DNA of 64,000 bases from Kurthia huakuii LAM0618. Lineage in GTDB: Bacteria > Bacillota > Bacilli > Bacillales_A > Planococcaceae. The notes under the pieces are model-generated. The model did not search any database and was not told the origin of the DNA. It was given only the letters and a program-made list of their open reading frames with translations. The stretch is from assembly GCF_000505545.1 (NCBI RefSeq), contig NZ_AYTB01000013.1, positions 248,001-312,000 of the forward strand. The letters run 5' to 3'. Positions 16,336 to 24,854 of the stretch are shown in pieces. The position numbers were made by a program, and so were the translations under genes. The stretch's first letter is position 1, and every line of letters begins with the position of its first letter.

Positions 16336-17109
16336 ATGACCATTGGACTTATTGTGACGTTATTTGCCATCGGTCTTGTTGGATCATTTATTTCCGGCAT
16401 GCTCGGCATCGGCGGCGCTATCATAAAATTCCCGATGTTGCTCTACATTCCGACGCTCCTTGGTGTAGGTTCGTTTACATCGCATGAAGTATCAGGGATT
16501 ACAGCGGTCGAGGTGTTGGTGACATCAATTTCTGGTGTGCTGGCATTCCGTAAAGGTAGTTATTTAAATGCGCAGCTCATTATGATTATGGGTGCAGCTG
16601 TGTTAGTTGGTAGTTTAGGCGGTAGTTTTTTATCGAGTGGCTTTAGCGAGGAAGGCGTCAATCTTGTCTACGGTATTTTCGCGTTACTAGCAGCGGTACT
16701 GATGTTAATTCCGCGTAAACAAGTGCCAGATACAACAGAAGTAACATTTAATAAACCACTTGCAGCAGCGCTCGCGTTGTTTGTTGGACTTGGTTCTGGT
16801 GTTGTTGGTGCAGGCGGCGGGTTCTTATTAGTACCAATTATGCTTGTCATTTTAAAAATTCCAACGCGTGTGACGATTGCATCGAGCTTAGCGATTACAT
16901 TTATTTCGTCAATTGGTGGTTCAATTGGGAAAATCTCAACAGGACAAGTGGAATGGCTACCGGTTATCATTTTATCAGTAGCCGCTATTATTGCTGCTCC
17001 AATAGGCGCAAAAGTCGCAAAATCAATGAATACACGAGCGCTACAAATTTTCCTTGCGTTGTTAATTACGCTAACAGCAGTGAAAATTTGGACCGATATT
17101 TTATTTTAA
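16336..17109 (+). CDS. TauE/SafE-family sulfur-anion permease
   Basis: A 257-residue membrane protein with about eight helices in two repeats, each opening with a glycine-rich loop (SGMLGIGGAIIKFP near residue 20 and GSGVVGAGGGFLLVP near residue 153). The TauE/SafE family exports sulfite, thiosulfate or sulfonates. In persulfide-detoxification loci this permease is thought to export the sulfite or thiosulfate that results. It follows the DsrE-like gene after 147 bases, with no strong terminator, so it is probably in the same operon. Confidence 0.82.
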   Translation: MTIGLIVTLFAIGLVGSFISGMLGIGGAIIKFPMLLYIPTLLGVGSFTSHEVSGITAVEVLVTSISGVLAFRKGSYLNAQLIMIMGAAVLVGSLGGSFLSSGFSEEGVNLVYGIFALLAAVLMLIPRKQVPDTTEVTFNKPLAAALALFVGLGSGVVGAGGGFLLVPIMLVILKIPTRVTIASSLAITFISSIGGSIGKISTGQVEWLPVIILSVAAIIAAPIGAKVAKSMNTRALQIFLALLITLTAVKIWTDILF

Positions 17110-17111
17110 GT

Positions 17112-17236
17112 AAAAAGAGGCTGGGACATCCGTGTAACAACACCCTCTCAGATGAGCATAAGAAAAAACGGAATCGCGCGGTGGCGCGGTTCCGGTTTTT
17201 TGTGGCGAACGCTAAAAAAGGAACATGACCTGTTTT
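17112..17236 (+). repeat. dispersed palindromic repeat, copy 1, left part (split by an IS)
   Basis: It begins AAAAAGAGGCTGGGACA, contains the inner hairpin CGGAATCGCGCGG...CCGCGCGGTTCCGG region and the segment GTGGCGAACGCTAAAAAAGG. The missing right end (TTTGTCCCAGCCTCTTTTT) reappears at 18121 after the inserted IS. Same sequence family as 20134, 40889 and 48921. It lies between the convergent TauE gene and the minus-strand gene at 18141. Confidence 0.9.
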
Positions 17237-17286
17237 GAACTGACCCACAAAAATGGGACAGTGAAAAAGACACTTCTTTTTAGCCG

Positions 17287-17390
17287 AATTTGACGGACGC
17301 TTACCTGGGGCATGGCCGAAGCCTCCTCGCTCGCAAGCTCACTGCGGGGTCTTCTGCTCATGCTTTTCCCCTAGGAGTCACCGTCAAATT
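17287..17390. repeat. GC-rich palindromic element inside the IS remnant
   Basis: AATTTGACGG at the left and CCGTCAAATT at the right enclose nested arms (CCTGGGG / CCCCTAGG, CATG, GAAG...CTTC). It sits at the end of the broken orfB frame. Similar palindromes are, from memory, widely dispersed in Lysinibacillus-type genomes; only one copy is seen in this window. Confidence 0.7.
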
Positions 17391-17838
17391 TTTGTTGAAC
17401 CATCTTTTTTCGGTACGCAACTGGAGAAAGGTGGTTTAACGTTACCAAAATTCGAGTATGATTATAGTAGTTGATGTATGTTTGAACGACAACGTCATTT
17501 GTTGTTCTCAAAATCCCTTCAATCAATGATGGCGTTATCAGCGGGCGTGCCTTTACGGGACATGCTCATGATAACGCCTTTTTCTTTGACTGCTTGCGAT
17601 GTATAAACAGAATCTTAATCGCTGTGAAGTTATAAGATTTTGGAATTTTATAAATTTTTTTCTAGATGGTGCTTGTTTCAAAGGGAATCGTTCACTTAAT
17701 ATCTTGATGATTAGAATGAAATTTGCTTCATCACTTCCTTTTCGATTTGATGTACTTTTTTAGTAAGATATTTTGAATAGCTAACACTTCATTTTTAATC
17801 TTTAACTGTTCCATCTCACTCATGCCTTCTTCCTAAGG

Positions 17839-18045
17839 TCATTTACGATAGCTATATTGTTTGCCAATTGGCTGTTCTAATCGATGCAACTCCCCATCTT
17901 TAAACCATTTCATCCACTGATAGATTGGCGTTTCATTTTTAATCTCACATACATCCTTCACTTCTTTCGTTGGCACTTGCGCTAACTTCATTTCAATTGC
18001 TTTTATTTTGGTTTCATACGCACATACTTGTTTTTTACGTATCAA
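17839..18045 (-). pseudogene. IS3-family transposase OrfA fragment
   Basis: A 68-residue open frame with a helix-turn-helix pattern (KEVKDVCEIKNETPIYQWMK) near the IS right end, followed on the minus strand by a coiled-coil-like remnant in another frame. This is the DNA-binding OrfA of IS3/IS150-type elements. OrfB downstream is destroyed by a deletion and stops, so the gene is non-functional as a transposase. Confidence 0.75.
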
Positions 18046-18120
18046 AAAACACCTCCAACGTTTTTATACCCTGAAAGTGTCTTTCTCTTTTTATGTTGTC
18101 TCATTTATTTAGGTCAGTTC

Positions 18121-18140
18121 GTTTGTCCCAGCCTCTTTTT
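18121..18140 (+). repeat. dispersed palindromic repeat, copy 1, right end
   Basis: TTTGTCCCAGCCTCTTTTTT is the missing right arm of the repeat that starts at 17112; the IS lies between. Confidence 0.85.
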
Positions 18141-18542
18141 TTATTTGACGGTGAGTATATCACGCTTCGTTTTACCATGTGCTTGATAAGTTAGAATGAG
18201 TTTATATGTGTCGCCTTTTTCGACAACATTTGTCGTGCTACGTAAATAAAAAGGATGCAGTAGCATATCAAAATCTTCAATGGTCGTACCTTCTTCAAAT
18301 TGTGTAATATGAATGAGTTCCTCGCGACCATGACGTAGCTCAATCGATTGCATATCAAGCTTGTCAGTCGTGAGTTGTTCGATTTCATACGTCCAATTGT
18401 TCGTATCAAATGGACGCTCAAAAGAAACGTGCCATGTGTCGCTTGTCGTTGTATTAGACATGCGATGTAGCGCAAATAAAATCACATAAAGAATCGTAAA
18501 AAAGAGTGCAACAAACACGAGTGCTGGAATGGCTTTTTTCAT
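18141..18542 (-). CDS. membrane-anchored hypothetical protein
   Basis: A 133-residue protein with one N-terminal membrane helix (residues 6-28) and an extracytoplasmic domain of beta strands (WHVSFERPFDTNNWTYEIEQL ending RDILTVK). No family recognised. GAGGAGGTG lies ten bases before the ATG. It is the last gene after the DUF1648 and GntR genes on the same strand, 80 bases downstream, and may belong to that unit. Confidence 0.6.
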   Translation of the reverse strand: MKKAIPALVFVALFFTILYVILFALHRMSNTTTSDTWHVSFERPFDTNNWTYEIEQLTTDKLDMQSIELRHGREELIHITQFEEGTTIEDFDMLLHPFYLRSTTNVVEKGDTYKLILTYQAHGKTKRDILTVK

Positions 18543-18622
18543 TAATGGCACCTCCTCTGTAAGACTAGTGTAACATTAGAGGACTCTTTTTAAAAAATAC
18601 AAATAGCTTTTTTTGTATCGTG

Positions 18623-19675
18623 TTACGTAACGAGCAATGCCCATAAAAGGGGAATGAAAATAATGAGTAATAAACAATAAGCCCATGGATTGCCAAAATT
18701 TAACGTCCAGCCGATATTGGTGCGTTTGCTAATAAAGAGCGCTGGGTCATGTCGATTGATATAAAATACCCCGCCGCGCCAATAGTGATCATCGCGTAGG
18801 GCGGTTTTTGTAGATGTCGCTGCAGTAGTGGTTTGTTGGCGGGCAGTATAAATTGTTAACCATAGCGTACCGCCAATAATGATGACGAGAAGCGCGATAA
18901 ATGGCCAGCGTGCGTGTGATGCTTGTGGACGAATGAGTTCGGTAAACTGTAAATAGCTAAACATCGTAGTTAATGCATAGCTGAGTATCAGTGAAAAATA
19001 TGTGCTCGCGCGGCGTTTTTTGACTTCAAAAGAAGCTGCTTCAGCTGATTGATTGGCATTTAGCTGTACTTTTGCTTGCTGAGAGCCCAATGCAACAATA
19101 AGCATTAAAACTTGTATCCCTAGCATGACAATTGGTAGCCCCATTGCCGCCAGCCATGATTTATCAACCCAACTATCGGCTGAGCCGTCAATGCCCCAGT
19201 GAATCGGGATTTTAGAAGGAATCGTGTCATAATATTGAAACGTTAAAATGGCTATCGCAATTGTGACAATCATCGGTAATAAAAATAACAATGTTGGCGT
19301 AGTATGGCTTCGTGCGCGCACCGATGTATCAGTTACGCGTATTTCTTCAAGCCCTGCATAAAATTGCTCATCGTCGACTAGTTGTTGTGCGCGGCGATGG
19401 TATTGATAATACAATAAAAAGCTGGCGATAATTATCGCAGTTACTGCTAAGAAAAAGCTTTGCTCCTGTGGTGAAAAGATGAAAAAAAGAATCGTGATGA
19501 TACATATCAAGCCAAACATTGTGAAGCTATAGCGTTTGCGGAGTGCGCGTACTTTGGCATGTTGAATAAATTGTTCCGGAATGGCCGTGCCAAATAATAA
19601 CGTGCGCTTTGATAAATATGGTTGCGCAATAAGGAGTGCGGCAACCAATACGAATGTAGTTGCTAAAAGAATCAT
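18623..19675 (-). CDS. DUF1648/DUF5808 membrane protein
   Basis: A 350-residue integral membrane protein. A DUF1648 segment (IPSKIPIHWGIDGSADSWVDKS, around residues 160-180) sits between helices, and the C-terminal part has DDHYWRGGVFYINRHDPA and RTNIGWTLNFGNPWAY, the DUF5808 pattern. DUF1648 proteins include SdpI-type immunity and sensing proteins. ATG 19675 is chosen because GGAGGT lies seven bases upstream, inside the end of the GntR gene, leaving only two bases between genes. Translational coupling with the regulator is likely. Confidence 0.75.
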   Translation of the reverse strand: MILLATTFVLVAALLIAQPYLSKRTLLFGTAIPEQFIQHAKVRALRKRYSFTMFGLICIITILFFIFSPQEQSFFLAVTAIIIASFLLYYQYHRRAQQLVDDEQFYAGLEEIRVTDTSVRARSHTTPTLLFLLPMIVTIAIAILTFQYYDTIPSKIPIHWGIDGSADSWVDKSWLAAMGLPIVMLGIQVLMLIVALGSQQAKVQLNANQSAEAASFEVKKRRASTYFSLILSYALTTMFSYLQFTELIRPQASHARWPFIALLVIIIGGTLWLTIYTARQQTTTAATSTKTALRDDHYWRGGVFYINRHDPALFISKRTNIGWTLNFGNPWAYCLLLIIFIPLLWALLVT

Positions 19676-19677
19676 TA

Positions 19678-20049
19678 CTATGACCTCCATTTTGCCAAAA
19701 TGTTCGTAACAAGCTGTTGGACATCGTGTTCGGCGACACCCATCGCAGAAGCCTCTGCTAGCGCGGGTGTTAAAGCTTCTTCAAGCGTTGTCATCGTCTG
19801 AGTTGTCGGTTTATGCGCAATGACACGCGCTTTTTTTTTCGGTTGTTGTTCAATTAATCCTTTTTCAACGAGCTCGTGATAGCTTTTAAGCACCGTATTG
19901 ACATTAATGCTTAAGTCGCTCGCAAGTTGTCGGGCTGAAGGTAATGTGTCGTCATAGCGCAATGAGCCACGAGCGATATGCTCGGTAATTTGTTGCACAA
20001 TTTGTTTGTACAGTTGGATGTCGCTCTGTTCATTTAATATAAGTTGCAT
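19678..20049 (-). CDS. GntR-family regulator, YtrA type
   Basis: A 123-residue short GntR protein: winged HTH (PSARQLASDLSINVNTVLKSYHELVEKGLI, near residues 42-71) and a small helical C-terminus without a ligand-binding domain. This size is the YtrA subfamily, which usually represses the membrane or ABC genes in its own operon; here the DUF1648/DUF5808 protein. Upstream, at 20073-20105, a TGATATAG/CAGTTTAGCTGATAT region contains a possible autoregulatory site (TATATCAGTTTAGCTGATATA). Confidence 0.82.
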   Translation of the reverse strand: MQLILNEQSDIQLYKQIVQQITEHIARGSLRYDDTLPSARQLASDLSINVNTVLKSYHELVEKGLIEQQPKKKARVIAHKPTTQTMTTLEEALTPALAEASAMGVAEHDVQQLVTNILAKWRS

Positions 20050-20086
20050 CGTCGTTCACCTCAATTAATCTGTTATACATTTACTA

Positions 20087-20105
20087 TATCAGTTTAGCTG
20101 ATATA
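20087..20105. promoter_or_regulatory. palindrome upstream of the YtrA-type regulator
   Basis: ATATCAG-TTTAG-CTGATAT is an inverted repeat with 7-bp arms just upstream of the GntR start; a likely autoregulatory operator. Confidence 0.55.
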
Positions 20106-20133
20106 GTTCAATTAGTGCAGATGATGCGTGTGC

Positions 20134-20220
20134 AAAAAAGCGTCTAGGACAAACCAGTTCCTGTTCCTTTTTTTTATGCTCATCTGAGAGGGTGTTGTTA
20201 CACGGATGTCCCAGCCTCTC
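20134..20220 (-). repeat. dispersed palindromic repeat, copy 2 (internally deleted)
   Basis: Reverse orientation relative to copy 1. The outer parts (CCAGTTCCTGTTCC and ATGCTCATCTGAGAGGGTG, ending GATGTCCCAGCCTCTC) are kept but the inner GC-rich hairpin and GCGAACGC segment are missing. It lies between two minus-strand genes. Confidence 0.88.
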
Positions 20221-20226
20221 CACGTA

Positions 20227-20640
20227 TTAATCTTCAATGGTTGGTTGTTTCGTTGCGTTTTCCTTTGTAACAATTTCAAGCGAGATCCACGTTAGTGCAG
20301 CGGTAATTGTAATGAAAGCTGTCGCGCCCCAATAATAACCTTTTTCTAAATACACCCAATCAGTATTATAAATGCTGACACAACAATAAATAATCGAAAT
20401 AACCGCAATGACCGATGCAATTCCTGCGTAGATGCGGTCGAGTTTTGTGCCACCTGTTTCGACAACGGTCGTAATTGATTTAGCGGCAGAAATAACAGAA
20501 AAGACGATAATGCCAGACATTGCTGTATAGTACCCACGCTCAAGCAAGAGCCAATCGATGTTGTTCCAAACGCTAATATTAAAGTAAGCAAATGAGAAAA
20601 TAAGGCCAACCGCGCTAATAATTAAAATAAATTTATTCAT
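20227..20640 (-). CDS. YiaA/YiaB-family four-helix inner membrane protein
   Basis: A 137-residue protein made of two copies of a two-helix unit, each with an (L/Y)(E)(R/K)GYY motif (LLLERGYYTAMSG and VYLEKGYYWGATA). This duplicated YiaAB unit is known from enterobacterial YiaA. Function unknown. AAGGAGGTTTTAGAG precedes the ATG. The 341-base stretch 20641-20981 upstream has no recognisable gene. Confidence 0.78.
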   Translation of the reverse strand: MNKFILIISAVGLIFSFAYFNISVWNNIDWLLLERGYYTAMSGIIVFSVISAAKSITTVVETGGTKLDRIYAGIASVIAVISIIYCCVSIYNTDWVYLEKGYYWGATAFITITAALTWISLEIVTKENATKQPTIED

Positions 20641-20981
20641 CTCTAAAACCTCCTTTTACGGTACATTACCCATTTATAAAGAAAATGAAGATTCAGATGA
20701 GGACAAAGGTAGAATGGCACTAAAAAATGCTGAAGCGCTTCTATCTTTTGCGCTAAATAAGCAGTGCTGTAAACAACAAACAAGGTCTGTCGTACGCCAC
20801 TTTCAATACGGAAAAATATGTTGCTAATCGATGTTCGAACGCATCGTCAGTTTTCTTTTTTTAAGGTAATGTAGGATTTCGTTTGTTTTTTTGATTTTCA
20901 TAGTATCTATGCAAAAAGGTCCACAAAGCGTTTGTTTTGCGTTAAAGTAAAGGAAGAGATTTTAGAGAAAGGGTTTTGACT

Positions 20982-22097
20982 ATGAATTATCTTTATCGAA
21001 CAGAGGCCATAACAAAGACGCCACTACGACATTTGGCGCTTGTAAATGATGCGGTGCCAGTCGTCTATGTGTCGCTGAAATTAAGTGCTATCGATGCGCT
21101 TATTGCTCATTGTGACGCTTTACTCGTACGCTTTAATAAACAGCTTGAAAAAACCGTTAGTCGCTTCCAATCGCTTAGTGCGGTGCGCAAAAAATATAGC
21201 GACCAAGAAAAACAATTGAAGCCGCTTCGTGATGTGCGCGATGCCTATGTAGAAAATCCAACAGCTGATACGGCGATGACGCTTTATGACCATGTGTTAC
21301 GTCATATTGAATTTGCGGCGAAGCATATGCCATTTGTTTATGATGCCAATGCGTGGCTGCTTGACAAGCATGGCGTGACGGTGGCGAGTGTGCGCGCTTT
21401 TTTCCATGAATTATACGATGTTGCCATCGATGTTTATGCGGCAAATGTCACGGCTGATGAACTTGGGATTCGCGATGAATACATGACTTTTTATATGATG
21501 GATACAGCCGTATTATATGATTTTCCAACGATGTTACACACCGATGATTTACCGAGTTTTGCGCTTAATTTAACGACCTATTTTAAAAAAGATGCGATGC
21601 ATGGTAAAACGAAAAGCGCTGTTATTGACCATGCTTTCTCACGCATCGTCCAAGGATTAGCGCTTTCTCCGATGTCAGATGAAAATTTTTTATTCCGTCC
21701 AAATCCAGCATTTCGTGTGCATTTTGATGATGCGGCGCTACAGTTAGTAACAGAACGCAAGCGCTATACGATTCAGCGCTTGCAATCATTTGAGACGATT
21801 CCACATATCGCGATGCATTATGATAACGGTCGTTTTACGCGCTCAATGGAATGCGTTGAACAAGAGGCAATGCCGTTAATAGAACAATTTGAGCATAAGC
21901 CTTATATTGCGCGCGTTTATCATGATGTCACTAGTGGTAAACGCGATGCGGCGCATATACCAACGGCCATTGAAGTCATTACGGACCTTCATGCGTTTAT
22001 AGAACAACAGACGGCTACATTATCACCAGAACAACGTGCGTTTAGTGCGTTACTATTACGCCAATTTGAAAAAGAGGGATTAACATGCACCAATTAG
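20982..22097 (+). CDS. unrecognised protein, first gene of a MoxR/VWA operon
   Basis: A 371-residue soluble, mainly helical protein. Residues ~35-90 form a coiled coil (LVRFNKQLEKTVSRFQSLSAVRKKYSDQEKQLK). No catalytic motif or known family is recognised. Its end overlaps the start of the MoxR ATPase gene by 13 bases, so the three genes 20982-24570 are a tight unit. It may be a substrate or adaptor for the AAA+/VWA pair. ATG 20982 follows AGAAAGGG; a TTG six bases earlier is less likely. Confidence 0.65.
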   Translation: MNYLYRTEAITKTPLRHLALVNDAVPVVYVSLKLSAIDALIAHCDALLVRFNKQLEKTVSRFQSLSAVRKKYSDQEKQLKPLRDVRDAYVENPTADTAMTLYDHVLRHIEFAAKHMPFVYDANAWLLDKHGVTVASVRAFFHELYDVAIDVYAANVTADELGIRDEYMTFYMMDTAVLYDFPTMLHTDDLPSFALNLTTYFKKDAMHGKTKSAVIDHAFSRIVQGLALSPMSDENFLFRPNPAFRVHFDDAALQLVTERKRYTIQRLQSFETIPHIAMHYDNGRFTRSMECVEQEAMPLIEQFEHKPYIARVYHDVTSGKRDAAHIPTAIEVITDLHAFIEQQTATLSPEQRAFSALLLRQFEKEGLTCTN

Positions 22098-23203
22098 TAA
22101 AACAATTATTAGTAACTGAACAAGCGATGAATGCCAATTTCGTTGAGCGCCAACATGAAATTCGTGCGATTATGTTGGCATTAATTGCAAAGAAAAATAT
22201 TTTATTAATCGGCCCACCAGGCGTCGCAAAATCAAGCATCATTCAGCAATTTATCGATGCTTTTGATGATGTTCATACGTTTACGCGCCTTATTTCACCA
22301 ACAACACAGCCCGATGAACTGTTTGGCTCGGCGAAATTTGAGCGCTTAAAAGAGGGCATTATTGAACGGAATATTGAGGGGCAGCTACCGACCGCTCATT
22401 TTGCATTTTTAGATGAAATTTTTAAATCGACATCGGATTTATTAAATGGTTTATTGAAAATTATGAATGAACACCAATTCGAAAATGGGACGGCCGTATT
22501 AAAAACGCCGTTATTTACGTTGATTGGTGCAAGTAACGAGTTTCCAGAAGAAGACGATTTAGCCGCGCTGTATGACCGTTTCTTAATTCGTCGAGAAGTG
22601 GTAAGTTTGAAAACACCGGATGCGCTTATGGTGATGTTAAGCTCGTCAACGACAGCTGTTGACGTACCCAAAATTACGCTTGCACAACTCGCAACATTGC
22701 AGGAACTTGTCGACACAATTACTATGCCGCCAGCGATTCTTGAGCAAATTGTGACGATTCATTTCCGCTTGAAAGAACAAGGAATTCCGGTATCGGACCG
22801 TCGCACAAAGCAATGTCTTGCCTTATTAAAAGCACAAGCACTTTTAAGTGGTCGCATGCAAGTTGTCACAAATGATTTACTTGTGCTAGAAGATGCGCTA
22901 TGGATTGACGCAGAGGATCGTTCAGTTGTGAATAGTATTCTTCATGAATATGTGCTCACACCACTAGATCACGCCTTTGAAAAAGCGGAAGCCTTTTACG
23001 GAGATGTAATGGAAGCTGTCAAGCGTTTTAGCACAACAGCCATCGAATATAAAGCGTATACCGAATATGCATCGGAAGCGTATAACGACTGGCAAGCAGT
23101 GAAGGAAGAAGTGATGGCATTAATCGACACGACCGAGCAACAGCAACGTTTTGATGCGCTTGAGCAAGAAGTGGAGCAGGCGTTAACGAAGGTGTTGTTA
23201 TAA
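22085..23203 (+). CDS. MoxR-family AAA+ ATPase (RavA-like)
   Basis: A 372-residue AAA+ protein with Walker A GPPGVAKS (43-50), Walker B FAFLDE (106-111), sensor 1 in LIGASNEFPEEDDL, and an arginine-finger region YDRFLIRREV. MoxR proteins act as chaperones, often inserting metal or remodelling a partner, and work with a VWA-domain protein; RavA-ViaA in E. coli is the model. Its stop overlaps the VWA start by one base. The first gene of the operon overlaps its start. Confidence 0.85.
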   Translation: MHQLVKQLLVTEQAMNANFVERQHEIRAIMLALIAKKNILLIGPPGVAKSSIIQQFIDAFDDVHTFTRLISPTTQPDELFGSAKFERLKEGIIERNIEGQLPTAHFAFLDEIFKSTSDLLNGLLKIMNEHQFENGTAVLKTPLFTLIGASNEFPEEDDLAALYDRFLIRREVVSLKTPDALMVMLSSSTTAVDVPKITLAQLATLQELVDTITMPPAILEQIVTIHFRLKEQGIPVSDRRTKQCLALLKAQALLSGRMQVVTNDLLVLEDALWIDAEDRSVVNSILHEYVLTPLDHAFEKAEAFYGDVMEAVKRFSTTAIEYKAYTEYASEAYNDWQAVKEEVMALIDTTEQQQRFDALEQEVEQALTKVLL

Positions 23204-24570
23204 TGCTAAAACATGAACAACCGCAAGTGCAGCAACAGTATGAACGTATACGCCAGCAATTTCATAAATTTGATGACTTGATTGAGACGTATGATTATGC
23301 ACATTTTGCCGAACTTATTCGCGACCTGTGGCAGGCGCTCTATAGCGGTAATAAGGAGCTTGTTGAAGAGGATTCAGCTAATCGGGCGCTCCTTGAACAG
23401 TTATTTGCGAGCGAGGCATTTAGGAAGTTGCAAGACAATGCGACCGGCAACGTCTTACTGTCAACACTTGCGACGTGGCGTTTTAGCTATGTGGCAGGCG
23501 AGTGGTTAAACGAGTTTACTGATGATGCGACTGAGGAACAGGCGAAGGCGACCGATGACGGTACGAGTGAGACACCTTCAAATACAACGACGGCCGGTAA
23601 CGATGAACAATTAACGGCAGCGCAACTTGCCGAACTTTTTAATGATGCGGAGGCGTTGGCTGCGTGGCAGGCGATGCTTGATGATGAGCTGCACGACGTT
23701 GAAGAAGTGGCGTCTAATGTCGATGATCTATTGCGTGGACTTGCGCCGAGTGTCGGTGAAGGAGATGCTAGTAAAGTGCCGGTGCAGCAGCAACTCGCAC
23801 TTGCTGAGGAGCTCGCAAAAAATCCAGAGCTACGCAAAATTGCGGAGTGGGCCGGGCGCTTTAAAATAAAGGCGCGTTATGCGCGAAAGACAAAGCAAGT
23901 GCGGACGATTTTAAAGCAGGGGATGACGACCGGCAATGCGGCGGAGCGTTTATTGCCAATCGAATATTTGAAGTCGGAGGCGGAGGAATCAAAGCTTGAT
24001 TTTATGCATCGCTTTGTCGAAGGTCGCACGCTTATGTACGATTATAAAAAGCGCTCGAAAAAAGGGAAGGGTGCATTTGTCGTGTGCTATGACGAGAGTG
24101 GCAGTATGCAGGAGCTTGATGTCGAAGGCAAGGGCTTTGTGCTTGCACTAATGGCGATTGCAAAAAAAGAAAAGCGCGATTTTGTCTTTATTCCATTTAG
24201 TGGCGACGTTGGCTATAGCGACGTGCAAGTTTTTAAAAAGGGACGCTATAGCGTACGTGAATTGCTCGACGTTGCAGCCTCTTATATAGGTGGTGGCACG
24301 AATTTTGAGGCGCCGCTACGCGAGGCGATGGTTCATTTAGAGCACTCAGCGAAAGATGGTGATATCGTCTTTATTACCGATGGCATGTGTCATATCTCGG
24401 ATGATTTTATTGCAGAATTTAATGCGCTAAAGACGAAAAAGAACTTTGAAATGCTCAGCTTGCTCGTTGGTCATAATAAACATGAAGGCTTATTGCCGGA
24501 AGTATCCGAAGCGGTCATTAAAATTCATCATTTTGAAGATGACAACGGCGCGATTGCATTTACGTTATAG
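23203..24570 (+). CDS. VWA-domain protein, ViaA/CoxE type partner of MoxR
   Basis: A 455-residue protein with a helical N-terminal half and a C-terminal von Willebrand A domain. The metal-ion site DESGS lies at residues 297-301, the GGGTNFEAPL threonine follows, and ITDGMCH carries D393. Residues ~105-130 are a low-complexity acidic linker (TDDGTSETPSNTTTAGND). Partner of the overlapping MoxR ATPase. A terminator closes the operon. Confidence 0.85.
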   Translation: MLKHEQPQVQQQYERIRQQFHKFDDLIETYDYAHFAELIRDLWQALYSGNKELVEEDSANRALLEQLFASEAFRKLQDNATGNVLLSTLATWRFSYVAGEWLNEFTDDATEEQAKATDDGTSETPSNTTTAGNDEQLTAAQLAELFNDAEALAAWQAMLDDELHDVEEVASNVDDLLRGLAPSVGEGDASKVPVQQQLALAEELAKNPELRKIAEWAGRFKIKARYARKTKQVRTILKQGMTTGNAAERLLPIEYLKSEAEESKLDFMHRFVEGRTLMYDYKKRSKKGKGAFVVCYDESGSMQELDVEGKGFVLALMAIAKKEKRDFVFIPFSGDVGYSDVQVFKKGRYSVRELLDVAASYIGGGTNFEAPLREAMVHLEHSAKDGDIVFITDGMCHISDDFIAEFNALKTKKNFEMLSLLVGHNKHEGLLPEVSEAVIKIHHFEDDNGAIAFTL

Positions 24571-24572
24571 AA

Positions 24573-24606
24573 AAGGTACTTGACGATGCTCAAGTACCTT
24601 TTTTTA
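24573..24606 (+). terminator. terminator of the MoxR/VWA operon
   Basis: AAGGTACTTGA / TCAAGTACCTT stem followed by TTTTTT. Confidence 0.9.
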
Positions 24607-24726
24607 TGACACTTCCATTGACATTTAAGAGAAAGTATGAGCAATGGATTTTTAGCAATATACTACATATTTTACGAGATAATCTACATAATTATAAGAA
24701 ATTTTTTCATTTCTCCTGTTTTCAAT

Positions 24727-24741
24727 TGAGAATCATTATTA
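24727..24741. promoter_or_regulatory. Fur-family box upstream of nikA
   Basis: TGAGAATCATTATTA matches the 15-bp core TGATAATCATTATCA at 13 positions. It lies 114 bases before nikA and just before a TTGACA (24750). Fur, Zur and PerR boxes overlap, so the regulator is not certain. A second inverted repeat, ATAAACGAC-N7-GTTGTTTAT (24803-24827), lies between it and the start codon and may be an operator or leader hairpin. Confidence 0.55.
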
Positions 24742-24854
24742 ATTAGTTGTTGACATCATAACAATGTATAAGCCATTATAAGTAGTAAATAAACGACTGA
24801 ACATAAACGACTTGACGAGTTGTTTATCTCTAACAGCATAGAGGAGAATAGCCG

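Larger units (their letters stand above)
17237..18120 (-). mobile_element. decayed IS3-family (IS150-like) insertion sequence
   Basis: Terminal inverted repeats GAACTGACC / GGTCAGTTC bound an 884-base element; alignment of the two ends matches at about 20 of 24 positions. On the minus strand it encodes an OrfA-like fragment (17839-18045) and, further on, OrfB remnants: MSMSRKGTPADNAIID followed by a stop (17519-17570), then in another frame YINYYNHTR and LSPVAYRKK. Most of the rve integrase domain is deleted. It inserted into copy 1 of the dispersed repeat and itself holds a palindromic element at 17287-17390. It cannot move by itself. Confidence 0.85.

Noticed and set aside
23487-23837. 116-residue minus-strand frame opposite the VWA gene
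   Set aside because: Ser/Ala/Cys-rich composition caused by the acidic-linker codons of the opposite strand; no ribosome site or family.
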